Positions 8,300 to 16,857 of a stretch of 64,000 nucleotides of DNA are shown piece by piece. The notes under the pieces are model-generated. The model was not told where the DNA came from. It did not search any database and worked only from the letters and a program-made list of their open reading frames with translations. A program made the position numbers and the translations under genes. The stretch is taken from NCBI RefSeq assembly GCF_028069655.1, contig NZ_JAMCOS010000001.1, positions 4,060,001-4,124,000 of the forward strand, given 5' to 3'. The stretch's first letter is position 1, and each line of letters starts with the position of its first letter. This DNA comes from Acidovorax sp. NCPPB 4044. GTDB taxonomy: Bacteria > Pseudomonadota > Gammaproteobacteria > Burkholderiales > Burkholderiaceae_C.

Positions 8300-10639
8300 C
8301 TATTTTGGCGCGGTGGCCGCGGCCTGCCATCCGAGGAAGTCGTCGGCGGGCATGGGCCGGCCGATGTGGTAGCCCTGCGCCTCGTCGCAATACAGGGCCC
8401 GCAGCCGGTCCAGGATGGTGCCGGACTCCACGCCTTCGGCCACCACCGACAGGCCCAGGTTGTGCGCGAGGTCGATGGTGGAGCGCACGATCTGCTCGTC
8501 CCCATGGTCCGCCACCATGCCCATGACGAAGGACTTGTCGATCTTCAATTCGTCCACGGGCAGCCGCTTGAGGTAGGCCAGCGAGGAATAGCCCGTGCCG
8601 AAATCGTCGATGGAGAGCTTGAAACCCTGTGCGGACAGGCGGTTGAGCATGGCCTCGGCACGCTCGGGGTCGTCCATGATGGCGCTCTCGGTGATCTCCA
8701 GGCAGAAGGCGTCGGCGGCCACGCCGTGGCGCACCATGATGGCTTCCAGCCGCGTGCTCAGGTCCGGGTCCATCAGGTCGCGCGTGGAGAGGTTGACCGA
8801 GATGCGCAGCCCCAGCGGCCGCACCTGCGGCCGCGCCAGGTAGGCCGCGGCTTCCTCGAACACCCAGAGCGTGAGCTGGCGCACGAAGCCCGTCTGCTCG
8901 GCGAACGGGATGAACTGCATGGGCGGCACCAGGCCCCGCACGGGGTGCTGCCAGCGCACCAGCGCCTCGGCGCCGCAACCGGCCTGCCCGTTGAGGCCCA
9001 GCTTGGGCTGCAGGAACAGGCGCAGCTCGCCCGCCTCGACCGCATGGCGCAGCTCGGAGAGCAGCGACAGGGCGCCCGCGCTGGAGGACTCCATCGACGG
9101 GTCGTAGAGCAGCGCACCGTTCAGGCGCCGCTTGGCGGCGTACATGGCGATTTCGGCGTGGCTCAGCAGCGTATCGGCATCGCCGGCCGGGCCGGGCCAG
9201 CATGCGATGCCGATGCCTGCGCTCAAATCGACCATCTGGTCGTCGAACGCCAGCGGCGACTCGAACGCGCGCGTGATGCGCTGCGCCATGTCCACCGCGG
9301 CGGCCATGTCGGCAGCGGGCATCAGCAGCGCGAATTCGTTGCCTCCCAGCCGCGCGACCAGATCGTGCGGCGAGCGCAGGTGCGCGACGATGCGGGCCAC
9401 CACGGCCTGCAGCAGCCGGTCGCCCAGCGCATAGCCCAGCACGTCGTTCACGTGCTTGAAACGGTCGAGGTCGAGCGCGATGACGGCCAGCGGCTCGCCC
9501 AGGCGCTCGCCGTGCTGCAGGGCTTCCATCAGCATGCGGCGGAAGCGCTCCCGGTTGGGAACGCCGGTGAGGCGGTCGGTGTCGGCCAGGCGGCGGATCT
9601 CGCCCTGCTGGGCCGCGATGTCGATGCGCATGCGGTCGAACGAACGCGCGAGGTTGCCGATCTCGTCCCGGCGGCGCGTGTGCTCGATCGGCACCTCGTA
9701 GTCGCCGCGCGAGATGCGCTGCGTGGCGGCCACCACCGAGCGCAGCGGCGTCGCCACGCGCCGCGCCATGATGGCGAAGCCCAGCGCGAAGAGCACCACG
9801 CCGCCCAGCGTGATCGCGCCCAGCAGCAACTGCAGCTGGCGGTAGGGGTCCAGCACCTCGTCGAGCGAGCGCAGCAGCAATGCCCGGCTCTCGCCGTTGA
9901 CGCTCTCGAGCCCCACGCTGCGCACGAGCATGGTGCCGGCGCCCATGCGGACCTCGCGTTCGTCCTCCAGCGCAGCCAGGCTCTCGCGGTCGCCGGCGGA
10001 CAGCGTGCTCACGGGCACGGCGACGCCGCCCTCCGTGCGCCGAACGACGATGGCCACGTCCACCGCCTGCAGCTGCTGCATCTCCGTCGCCAGCGTCTCA
10101 TCGATCGGAAAGCCCATGAGCACCCAGCCGATCACGAGCGGCGCGCGCATCGGCACCATGACGAACTGGTAGGGCATGCCGCCCACCACCGCGATCTGGC
10201 TGCCCTGCGGGTGCGCCGTGAGCGCGGGCACCACGCCGCGCAGCGCGGCGCGGTGGTCCCCGGGAATGTGCGAGATGGTGGAGATCACCAGCTGCATGCG
10301 TGTGTCGAGCAAAGCGGTCACGGCCGCGCCGATGCGCCCGCCGTGGTTCTCCAGCACCGACTCGATGGTCTCCGCATCGCCCGAATTCACGGCCGAGCGG
10401 AAGCCGTAGTCGGCCGCCAGCAGTGCCGAGGCCTGTTGCAGCCGTTCGGCGTTCTGGTTGATGAGGCGCCGCCAGACGCGCTCGTCCGCATCCAGCCCCC
10501 GGGCGATCTGCGCGCGCGCATTGCGCTCGATGGAAGCGCGCACCACCGCAAAGCCTGCCGCCTGCACGATCAGCAGCAACAGCAGGGAGATGGCCGCCAG
10601 CCGGAACATCAGGCTGCGGCCGAGGGCGCTCCAGGTCAC
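8300..10639 (-). CDS. Membrane c-di-GMP protein: periplasmic sensor, HAMP, degenerate GGDEF, EAL
   Basis: A 779-residue protein with membrane segments at about 11-33 and 271-291 enclosing a ~235-residue periplasmic sensor, then a HAMP linker (292-345), a GGDEF-type domain and an EAL domain. The cyclase signature reads GGNEF (432-436): the metal-binding Asp is replaced by Asn, so cyclase activity is doubtful, though the domain may bind GTP. The EAL half is complete: AEALVRW (EAL at 558-560), NLSTRDL, EITES, DDFGTGYSSLAYLK and VVAEGVES, predicting c-di-GMP phosphodiesterase activity. A GTG start is chosen because it overlaps the upstream stop as GTGA; the first ATG would clip the first helix. 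Coupling suggests it acts with the cupredoxin protein. Confidence 0.88.
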   Translation of the reverse strand: MTWSALGRSLMFRLAAISLLLLLIVQAAGFAVVRASIERNARAQIARGLDADERVWRRLINQNAERLQQASALLAADYGFRSAVNSGDAETIESVLENHGGRIGAAVTALLDTRMQLVISTISHIPGDHRAALRGVVPALTAHPQGSQIAVVGGMPYQFVMVPMRAPLVIGWVLMGFPIDETLATEMQQLQAVDVAIVVRRTEGGVAVPVSTLSAGDRESLAALEDEREVRMGAGTMLVRSVGLESVNGESRALLLRSLDEVLDPYRQLQLLLGAITLGGVVLFALGFAIMARRVATPLRSVVAATQRISRGDYEVPIEHTRRRDEIGNLARSFDRMRIDIAAQQGEIRRLADTDRLTGVPNRERFRRMLMEALQHGERLGEPLAVIALDLDRFKHVNDVLGYALGDRLLQAVVARIVAHLRSPHDLVARLGGNEFALLMPAADMAAAVDMAQRITRAFESPLAFDDQMVDLSAGIGIACWPGPAGDADTLLSHAEIAMYAAKRRLNGALLYDPSMESSSAGALSLLSELRHAVEAGELRLFLQPKLGLNGQAGCGAEALVRWQHPVRGLVPPMQFIPFAEQTGFVRQLTLWVFEEAAAYLARPQVRPLGLRISVNLSTRDLMDPDLSTRLEAIMVRHGVAADAFCLEITESAIMDDPERAEAMLNRLSAQGFKLSIDDFGTGYSSLAYLKRLPVDELKIDKSFVMGMVADHGDEQIVRSTIDLAHNLGLSVVAEGVESGTILDRLRALYCDEAQGYHIGRPMPADDFLGWQAAATAPK

Positions 10640-11250
10640 GGCACCACCCCCGCCAGCCGCACGGCCACCGGCGCGCCGCCGGGCTCGGCCACCACGAGCG
10701 GCAATGCCTGCGCGGGCGCGCCGACCGGCAGGCCCGCGTGCCACACGCGCAGCGTGTATTCGCCCGGGGGCACCTTGTCGATGCGCACGCTGCCCGAGGC
10801 ATCGGAGCGCGCGAAGTACGGGGTCTCGACCACCAGCACCCAGCCCACCATCTGGTCGTGGATGTTGCAGCCGAGCACCACCACGCCGGACTGGTCGAAC
10901 AGCACGGGATTGGCCGGCACGCCGGAGTAGAGCTTCAGCTCGAACTTCTTGGCCGGCGAGAACGAGTAGACGTGGTGGCGCACCGTATCGTGGTTGGGGA
11001 ACTGCACCGACGTGCCCGTCGTCACCACCAGGACATCGGGCACGAAACGCCGTTTCTCCTGGGCGACCTCGGCGGCCGCGAGGGGCTTGGCCTGCCGCTT
11101 GGCCTGCACCGAATCGAGGAACGCGACAGCGCCCGGCAGCGGCTTGCCCGCACCATCCTGGATCTGCACCTGGACCAGCGCCGCCGAGGCCGCACAGCCC
11201 CAGAGACACGTGGCCAACGCCACCGCGGACGCCGTCACACCTGTTTTCAT
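10636..11250 (-). CDS. Secreted cupredoxin-like protein (methylamine utilization protein-like)
   Basis: A 204-residue exported protein. The signal peptide ends near CAASA. The central part is a single cupredoxin-type domain with candidate type-1 copper ligands: His in FPNHDTVRHHVYSF (His87, 92, 93), Cys128 and His131 in LGCNIHDQM, and Met134. Close homologues are usually labelled methylamine utilization protein, but no methylamine dehydrogenase genes are present, so that role is unlikely here. The C-terminal third (DASGSVRIDKVPPGEYTLRVW) resembles a carboxypeptidase-regulatory-like sandwich. GAGG lies 7 nt before the ATG at 11250; a GTG lies directly before it. The gene overlaps the EAL gene by GTGA, so copper or redox state could feed that sensor (inference). 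Confidence 0.72.
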   Translation of the reverse strand: MKTGVTASAVALATCLWGCAASAALVQVQIQDGAGKPLPGAVAFLDSVQAKRQAKPLAAAEVAQEKRRFVPDVLVVTTGTSVQFPNHDTVRHHVYSFSPAKKFELKLYSGVPANPVLFDQSGVVVLGCNIHDQMVGWVLVVETPYFARSDASGSVRIDKVPPGEYTLRVWHAGLPVGAPAQALPLVVAEPGGAPVAVRLAGVVP

Positions 11251-11340
11251 CACGTCACCTCAGCACGCATATGTAACAAAATCGTCGCTTTCCGGCAGCG
11301 CCGGTCAGGAGTCTGGCAGGATAAGCACCGTCTGCAAATA

Positions 11341-11359
11341 AGCTATTAAATCAATAGCT
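11341..11359 (+). repeat. Core hairpin of the dispersed GCTATT/AATAGC repeat (partial copy)
   Basis: AGCTATT, a 5-nt spacer and AATAGCT form the hairpin found in six other places in the window. The GGATnCGGCGGCATGG tail is absent here. Confidence 0.6.
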
Positions 11360-11487
11360 AGAACCGATGGCGGAAGCTGGAAATGGAGTGCTCCAATGAA
11401 ATCACCGAACCCTGCCCCTCCAGTGCGGAGCATGCCAGCGAAGCGCTTGGCACGTGCCGGGCATTTGTAACAACACCAGAGTCTCCA

Positions 11488-11504
11488 TTGGCACTCATCT
11501 TGCA
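11488..11504 (+). promoter_or_regulatory. Sigma54-type promoter of the chemoreceptor gene
   Basis: TTGGCAC-TCATC-TTGCA places GG (11490-11491) and GC (11502-11503) exactly 10 nt apart, as in the -24/-12 consensus TGGCACG-N4-TTGCW. The predicted start lies near 11,514, about 33 nt before the chosen ATG at 11547. I did not find a clear activator site upstream. Confidence 0.75.
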
Positions 11505-11546
11505 GTGAACTCGTCGACGATGGGCCAGCTGGCCCGGGAAAACACC

Positions 11547-13172
11547 ATGCAGGCTGTCTCATTCCTCCGCTCCCTCTCCATTTCCCGCCGCCTCTTCCTC
11601 GGCTTCGGATGCATGCTGGCCCTCGTGGTCGCCGTTGCCGTGCTGGGGCACCTGTCGACTTCCGGCATGAACCGGCAGCTGCAGCAGATCACCGGCGTGG
11701 GCGCTGCCAAGGCGCGCCTGGCCAACGACATGCTGCAGACCGTGAGCGCCACCGGCATCCATGCGCGCTCGGCCGCCATGCTGGGCGACATCGACCCCAA
11801 GAACGCCGAAGACCAGGCCCGCAAGGCCTCCGGGATCCTGCAGCGCTACGGCAAGCAGGAATCCGAGCTGACGGCGCTGCTGGACAGCAGCGGCGCCACG
11901 CCCGACGAGCGACAGCTGCTGGCGGACGTGCAGGCCCAGGCCCGCAAGACCCGCCCCGAACTCGAAAGCGCGCTCAAGCTGGTGACGGACGGCGACACGG
12001 TCAGCGCCACGCTGGGCCTCATGACCCGGGTGGCGCCGCCCGAGGCCGTCTGGCGCGAAAAGCTCGCCCAGCTGGTCGAGCTGCAGAACACCCTCAACAC
12101 CGAGGCCGCCGCCGCGGCCGAACAGACCCAGACCCGCTCGCGCGTGACGGGCGGGGCCCTCGTGGCGCTGGCCATCGCGCTGGGCCTGCTGATCGCGTGG
12201 CGCACCACGGCCACCATCACCCAGCCGATCGGCCGTGCCGTGGTCGTGGCCGAGCGCATCGCCCGGGGCGACCTCACCTCGCGGGTGGAAGTGCGCATCC
12301 AGGACGAGACGGGCCGGCTGCTGGAGGCCATCGCCGCCATGCAGGAACGCCTGCGCGCCCTGGTCGGGCACATCAGCACCACGGCCGATTCGATCCTGCT
12401 GGCCAGCTCCGAAGTGGCCTCGGGCAACCTCGACCTGAGCCACCGGACCGAGCAGACCTCCGGCAACCTGCAGGAGGCCGCCTCCGCGCTGGAAGACCTG
12501 ACCCACACCGTGCACCAGGGGGCCGACGCCGCGCGCCAGGCCAACCAGATGACGGCCTCGGCCGCGCAGGTCGCCGCGCGCGGCGGCGAAGTGGTGTCGC
12601 AGGTCGTGCGCACCATGGACGTCATCAGCGCCAGCTCGCGCAAGATCGCCGACATCATCGGAGTGATCGACGGCATCGCCTTCCAGACCAACATCCTGGC
12701 GCTGAACGCCGCGGTGGAAGCGGCCCGGGCGGGCGAGCAGGGCCGCGGCTTCGCCGTGGTGGCGGGCGAAGTGCGCGCCCTGGCGGGGCGCAGCGCCGAA
12801 GCCGCGCGGGAGATCAAGGCCCTCATCCTCGCGAGCGCGGGCCAGGTGCAGGAAGGCACGTCGCTGGTCGGCCAGGCCGGCACCACCATCGGGGAGCTGG
12901 TGCAGTCGGTGCAGCAGGTGTCCTCCATCATGGGCGAGATCACCACCGCGGCCCACGAACAGAGCGACCGCCTCGGCCAGGTCAGCCAGTCGGTGAGCGC
13001 GCTCGAGACGATGACGCAGCAGAATGCCGCCCTCGTCGAGGAAAGCAGCGCCGCCGCGGGCAGCCTGAAGGAACAGGCCGGGCGCCTCACGGAAATGGTG
13101 GGCGCCTTCCGGCTGCAGCGCACGCCCGGTGAGGTGTCTTCCACGCTGGCCACGCCCGCGCTTCCCGGCTGA
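11547..13172 (+). CDS. Methyl-accepting chemotaxis protein
   Basis: A 541-residue chemoreceptor. Order: short cytoplasmic N-terminus, membrane helix (about 17-38), a ~150-residue periplasmic helical ligand domain, second membrane helix (about 195-215), HAMP ([20 protein letters not shown]), and a long cytoplasmic coiled coil with the invariant signalling tip [20 protein letters not shown]. It lacks the C-terminal xWxxF pentapeptide for CheR docking. The ATG at 11547 has GGGAA 7 nt upstream; the ATG at 11520 would be almost leaderless relative to the sigma54-type promoter. Its ligand cannot be told from sequence. Confidence 0.93.
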   Translation: MQAVSFLRSLSISRRLFLGFGCMLALVVAVAVLGHLSTSGMNRQLQQITGVGAAKARLANDMLQTVSATGIHARSAAMLGDIDPKNAEDQARKASGILQRYGKQESELTALLDSSGATPDERQLLADVQAQARKTRPELESALKLVTDGDTVSATLGLMTRVAPPEAVWREKLAQLVELQNTLNTEAAAAAEQTQTRSRVTGGALVALAIALGLLIAWRTTATITQPIGRAVVVAERIARGDLTSRVEVRIQDETGRLLEAIAAMQERLRALVGHISTTADSILLASSEVASGNLDLSHRTEQTSGNLQEAASALEDLTHTVHQGADAARQANQMTASAAQVAARGGEVVSQVVRTMDVISASSRKIADIIGVIDGIAFQTNILALNAAVEAARAGEQGRGFAVVAGEVRALAGRSAEAAREIKALILASAGQVQEGTSLVGQAGTTIGELVQSVQQVSSIMGEITTAAHEQSDRLGQVSQSVSALETMTQQNAALVEESSAAAGSLKEQAGRLTEMVGAFRLQRTPGEVSSTLATPALPG

Positions 13173-13206
13173 CGGATACGGGCCCGGCCACACGGCCGGG
13201 GCCCGG

Positions 13207-13977
13207 TCAGGCCCCCGCTGCAGCTGCGGCGCTCGGCCTCCCGCCGTCTTGCGCCGCCCCGGCCGCCGCGGCAAACACGTTCTCCCGCAGGGCGCGCAGG
13301 TCCAGCACGCGCAGCCCGCCGTATTCCACGCGGATCGCCCCCTGCGCCTGCAGCGCGGAGAGCGCCTCGTTCACGCGCTGGCGCGACAGGCCCACCAGGT
13401 AGGCCAGCTCCTGCTGCGTGATGCGCAGCACTTCCCCCACGCCGGGATACAGCAGCGGGTTGAACAAGGCCGCCAGCCCGCGCGCCACCCGCACATCGGG
13501 GCTGCCCAGGCGCTCGATCTCCCGCGCCGCGATGAACTGGCCGAGGCGCTCGTTGAGCTGCTGCATCACGAAGCGGTTGAACCCGAGGGAATGGTCGAGC
13601 AGCCAGTGGAAGGTGTCGATCGGCAGACCCGCCACCACGCTGCGGCGCAGCGCCTGGATGTCGTAGCGGTAGGGCTCGCGCTTCACGGCCGTCCCCTCGC
13701 CGAACCAGCCGCCCGGCGGCACCCCGGCGAACGTCATGGTCTGGCCCTGGGCGTTGTCGGTGCTCATCTTGAGCAGCCCCTCGACCACGCCGAACCAGTA
13801 GGTGACCGGCCGGCCCCGGCGGCACACGAAATCGCCCACCTGCGCATCCCCCACCGTCAATGCCTCCGCCGCACGCTCCCGCTCGGCAAGGGTCAGCGAC
13901 GACAGCCAGGGAATCCCCTGCAGCTCGGCCTCCGTCGGGCGGCGGCGGCGCTGGTGGAGGGGCAGGTCATCGTGCAT
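13207..13977 (-). CDS. Crp/Fnr-family transcriptional regulator
   Basis: A 256-residue regulator. The N-terminal cyclic-nucleotide-binding fold is visible (GDFVCRRGRPVTYWFGVVEGLLK, then PPGGWFGEG), followed by the dimer helix and a C-terminal winged helix-turn-helix: RITQQELAYLVGLSRQRVNE, then IRVEYGGLRVLDLRAL. No N-terminal Cys cluster is present, so it is not an oxygen-sensing Fnr; the cAMP-contacting Arg/Ser of Crp are not evident, so the ligand is unknown. It converges on the chemoreceptor gene with 34 nt between stops. The ATG at 13977 is the only start that keeps the full beta-barrel. Confidence 0.88.
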   Translation of the reverse strand: MHDDLPLHQRRRRPTEAELQGIPWLSSLTLAERERAAEALTVGDAQVGDFVCRRGRPVTYWFGVVEGLLKMSTDNAQGQTMTFAGVPPGGWFGEGTAVKREPYRYDIQALRRSVVAGLPIDTFHWLLDHSLGFNRFVMQQLNERLGQFIAAREIERLGSPDVRVARGLAALFNPLLYPGVGEVLRITQQELAYLVGLSRQRVNEALSALQAQGAIRVEYGGLRVLDLRALRENVFAAAAGAAQDGGRPSAAAAAGA

Positions 13978-14062
13978 GCGCCGAGCATGGCGGAGAGCGC
14001 GAGCGCCCTGGCAGGGGGAAAACCACGAGGCGCCCCGGCGCCCTGCCCCGCGCGGCGGTCAT

Positions 14063-14905
14063 TCACCGCGACGGCATCGACACCGCGTAGCCCCTGAACT
14101 GCCAGACCATGCGGTCCGGCTCGATGCGGTCCAGCACCAGTCCCGCCACCGGCGCATCGCCCTCGTGCAGAACCTGCCCATTGACGATGGCCATGCGGTA
14201 GAGCGGATTGGACGAATAGGTGACCCCGCTGATCTGCAGGGCCGGAAACTGCTCGCGCACGCCCGCGGGCAGATCGCGCAAGGCCACGGCCGCCGGCCGG
14301 GCGGATGCCTCCGGCGCAGATGGCTGCACCGCCGCCGCGGCGGGCGCGGCCGCCTTGCCCGGCGCGGAGGCGGTTTTCGCAGGTGCGGGGGCAGGCACCG
14401 GTGCGGATGCGGGAGCCTGGGCCTTTGGCACTGCGGCAGCCGCAGGACGTGGTGCTGGTGCTGGTGCTGGTGCTGGTGCTGGTGCTGTTCGCGGCGCGGC
14501 GACGGCCGGGGGCGGCGGAGTGCCTGCCGGTGCCGGTGCCGGTGCCGGCGCTGGCGACGGGGCCGGCACCGAAGGCGCAGCAGCGGCAGCGGAGGACGCC
14601 ATGGGCTCTGCAGGCCGGGGCAAGGCCGCAGCGGCGGGGCTTTCGCCGGTGCCCGGCAGTGCCGCGCTTCCTTCGCCCGGGGTGCGCGTGGCAGTCGCGG
14701 CCCACCAGGCCGCCGCGGCGGCGCCGCCGGCCAGCAGCACTGCCATGGCCACGAACAGGGCCGTGCGGCGGCGCCGGCCCGGTGCCGGAGCCGGAGCCGG
14801 AGGCCAGGCGCCTGCCGGGGGCGGTGCAGGGGTGTGCAGGCCGGGAACGGCGCCACGGCCGCGCTCGGCTTCGGCGCGCCGCAGGGCATCAAGGATGTAG
14901 GACAT
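14063..14905 (-). CDS. gspB: Type II secretion assembly protein GspB
   Basis: A 280-residue single-pass inner-membrane protein. It begins MSYILDALRRAEAERGRG, a strongly conserved GspB opening. A membrane helix follows (about 48-68), then a ~130-residue periplasmic Ala/Pro linker and a C-terminal T2SSB domain with LQISGVTYSSNPLYRMAIVNGQ. With GspA it remodels peptidoglycan and helps place the secretin of the type II secretion system. The (Ala-Pro)n part is encoded by a perfect hexanucleotide repeat (14451-14486). It starts 18 nt after gspA. No other gsp gene is in the window, so the main operon lies elsewhere. Confidence 0.87.
   Translation of the reverse strand: MSYILDALRRAEAERGRGAVPGLHTPAPPPAGAWPPAPAPAPGRRRRTALFVAMAVLLAGGAAAAAWWAATATRTPGEGSAALPGTGESPAAAALPRPAEPMASSAAAAAPSVPAPSPAPAPAPAPAGTPPPPAVAAPRTAPAPAPAPAPAPRPAAAAVPKAQAPASAPVPAPAPAKTASAPGKAAAPAAAAVQPSAPEASARPAAVALRDLPAGVREQFPALQISGVTYSSNPLYRMAIVNGQVLHEGDAPVAGLVLDRIEPDRMVWQFRGYAVSMPSR
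14451..14486 (+). repeat. Hexanucleotide tandem repeat inside gspB
   Basis: Six perfect copies of GGTGCT, encoding Ala-Pro units on the minus strand. Because the unit is a multiple of three, slippage changes linker length without breaking the frame. A second, GGTGCC-type run of about four units lies at 14528-14550. Confidence 0.9.
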
Positions 14906-14923
14906 ACGAAGATCGGATCCGGG

Positions 14924-16642
14924 TCAGGGAGTGTGCAGGCGCGGTTCGTCCACGCCGGCGGCGCGGTTGAGCAGCATGAGCGTGAGCGGGCCGGCGCGCC
15001 CGTCGGGCACCAGGCCCTGGGCCATCTGGAAGCGGTGGATGCGCGCACGCCGCTGCGTGGCGGCATTGCCCGCGGCCAGCGCGGCGGCGGGCTCGGCCGG
15101 CGCCACGGAACGCGCCAACTGCGCATCCAGCCAGGCCAGCGCCGCGGGAGAAGCGGCCAGGTTGCCGCCGCCCGGCGGCCATCCGGGCGGCGCGCGCCAC
15201 AGCGTCGCGAACTCGCCGCGCCAGGCCTGCGCGAGATCGGCGGCGGACACCTCCAGGCGCCGCCCGCCGCTCTCCAGCACCGCGATCTGCCGTGCCGTGT
15301 CGAAGCGCGAGAGAACCACGGGCACGGCTTCGTCCGCGGCGGTGTAGAGGGTCAGCAGGCCCGGGCGGTCCAGTTGGCGCAGCAATGCCAGTCCGGCCCG
15401 GCGCTGGCGATAGCAGCGCAGGTCCTGCCGCTGCACCGCCTCGCAGGCATCGCCACCGTCCAAGCCGTCGCGCACGCCCCAGGCCCCCGCCAGCGCACGC
15501 CAGGCCGCGTCCTCGGGTGCCGGCAGCGCCGCCCGCAGAAAGCCTTGCAACGGCGGCAGCGCCACCCCGTCTGCCGGCCGCGCCGCTGCGGAGCCGGCCG
15601 ATGCCGGTGCACTGGCGGCCGCCTGCACGGCAGCCGATGCTCCGGCCCGCTGGCCGCCCGCCGCCGTCGGCGCGCCACCGCTGCCGCCGCGGGCTTGCGG
15701 CCCCCAGCCCTGGCTCCAGCCCACGCCCGCGATGACCGCCGCGCCGGCCAGCGCCCCGGCACCCGCAACCGCCCAGCGCGGCCAGCGCCCCGTGCGTGCC
15801 GCGGCCGCGGGAGGCGGCGGGGTGGCGTCGAACACTTCCTGCGCCGCGCGCTCCACGATGGCCTCGTCCACTTCGCGCACGCCGCCCGCATAGGCGCCCA
15901 GCAGCGCCCGGTCGCACAGCAGGTTGATGCGCCGCGGCACGCCCCGCGCGCGCTGGTGGATGCGCTCCAGCGCACGCGCGCTGAACGGCAGCGGGCCCTT
16001 CAGCCCCGCCACGCCCAGCCGGTGCGCGATGTACTGGCGGGTCTCGTCGGGCGTGAGCGCCCCCAGGTGGAAGCGCGCGATCACGCGCTGCGCGAGCTGC
16101 TCCAGCGCCGGATCGGCCACCATCGTGCGCAGCTCGGGCTGGCCGATCAGCACGATCTGCAGCAGCTTGCGCTCGCTGGTCTCCAGGTTGGTCAGCAGCC
16201 GCAGCTGCTCCAGCACCTCGGGCGCGAGGCTCTGGGCCTCGTCGATGATGAGCACGTTGTTGCGCCCGGCCGCATGCTCTCGCAGCAGGAAGGCGTTGAG
16301 CGGGTCGAGGCAGTCCTTCACGGTCTCCGCACCCGGCACCGCGGCGGCGTGGACCACGCCGAACTCGTCGCAGATGGAGCGCAGCAGTTCGCCCACGGTG
16401 AGCTTGGGGTTGAACACATAGGCCACGTTGCAGTGCGCCGGGATCTGCTCCAGGAAGCAGCGGCACACCGTGGTCTTGCCCGTGCCGATCTCGCCCGTGA
16501 GCAGCACGAAGCCCCCGCCCGCCTCCAGCCCGTAGAGCAGGTGCGCGAGCGCCTCGCGGTGGCGGTCGCTCATGAACAGGTAGCGCGGATCGGGCGCGAT
16601 GGAAAACGGCGCGTGCTCTAGGCCGAAGAACGGGGCATACAT
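14924..16642 (-). CDS. gspA: Type II secretion ATPase GspA (ExeA-like)
   Basis: A 572-residue AAA ATPase. It opens MYAPFFGLEHAPFSIAPDPR, typical of ExeA/GspA. Walker A is GEIGTGKTT (50-58), Walker B LIIDEAQ (131-137), with GVPRRINLLCDRALLGAY as sensor region. A membrane helix (about 280-300) links to a periplasmic part ending in a peptidoglycan-binding module (RIHRFQMAQGLVPDGRAGPLT). ATP hydrolysis is thought to drive secretin insertion through peptidoglycan. The gene is first in the gspA-gspB pair and is transcribed away from the CoA ligase gene at 16858. Confidence 0.88.
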   Translation of the reverse strand: MYAPFFGLEHAPFSIAPDPRYLFMSDRHREALAHLLYGLEAGGGFVLLTGEIGTGKTTVCRCFLEQIPAHCNVAYVFNPKLTVGELLRSICDEFGVVHAAAVPGAETVKDCLDPLNAFLLREHAAGRNNVLIIDEAQSLAPEVLEQLRLLTNLETSERKLLQIVLIGQPELRTMVADPALEQLAQRVIARFHLGALTPDETRQYIAHRLGVAGLKGPLPFSARALERIHQRARGVPRRINLLCDRALLGAYAGGVREVDEAIVERAAQEVFDATPPPPAAAARTGRWPRWAVAGAGALAGAAVIAGVGWSQGWGPQARGGSGGAPTAAGGQRAGASAAVQAAASAPASAGSAAARPADGVALPPLQGFLRAALPAPEDAAWRALAGAWGVRDGLDGGDACEAVQRQDLRCYRQRRAGLALLRQLDRPGLLTLYTAADEAVPVVLSRFDTARQIAVLESGGRRLEVSAADLAQAWRGEFATLWRAPPGWPPGGGNLAASPAALAWLDAQLARSVAPAEPAAALAAGNAATQRRARIHRFQMAQGLVPDGRAGPLTLMLLNRAAGVDEPRLHTP

Positions 16643-16857
16643 GGGGCGAGGATACCGTCCGCGCGAAAGCGGCCCGCACGGAAGGCCCGAGGAGGCCGGG
16701 CAGGGTTACACCCGTCAGGAGTTTCCCCGAAATTGTCGTCGGCAAGACAAGCCGGCGTCAAAGCGGTTCCTACCATCCGTGTCATTCCCTGCGGAAGCGG
16801 GCCTGCCGGAAGCGCAGCCCCCGCCCCCGCGCCCCTCCACCTTCGGCAGGAACCGGC

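Noticed and set aside
7772..10930. A 1,052-codon plus-strand open frame opposite the EAL gene
   Set aside because: Its translation is His/Arg/Gln-rich shadow sequence without motifs, and the opposite strand carries a well-supported GGDEF/EAL protein.
10636..11250. Methylamine degradation role for the cupredoxin-like protein
   Set aside because: The usual label comes from distant similarity; no methylamine dehydrogenase or related genes are present.
14451..14486. Phase-variable switch in gspB
   Set aside because: The repeat unit is 6 nt, so slippage cannot shift the frame; I report it only as a length-varying linker.
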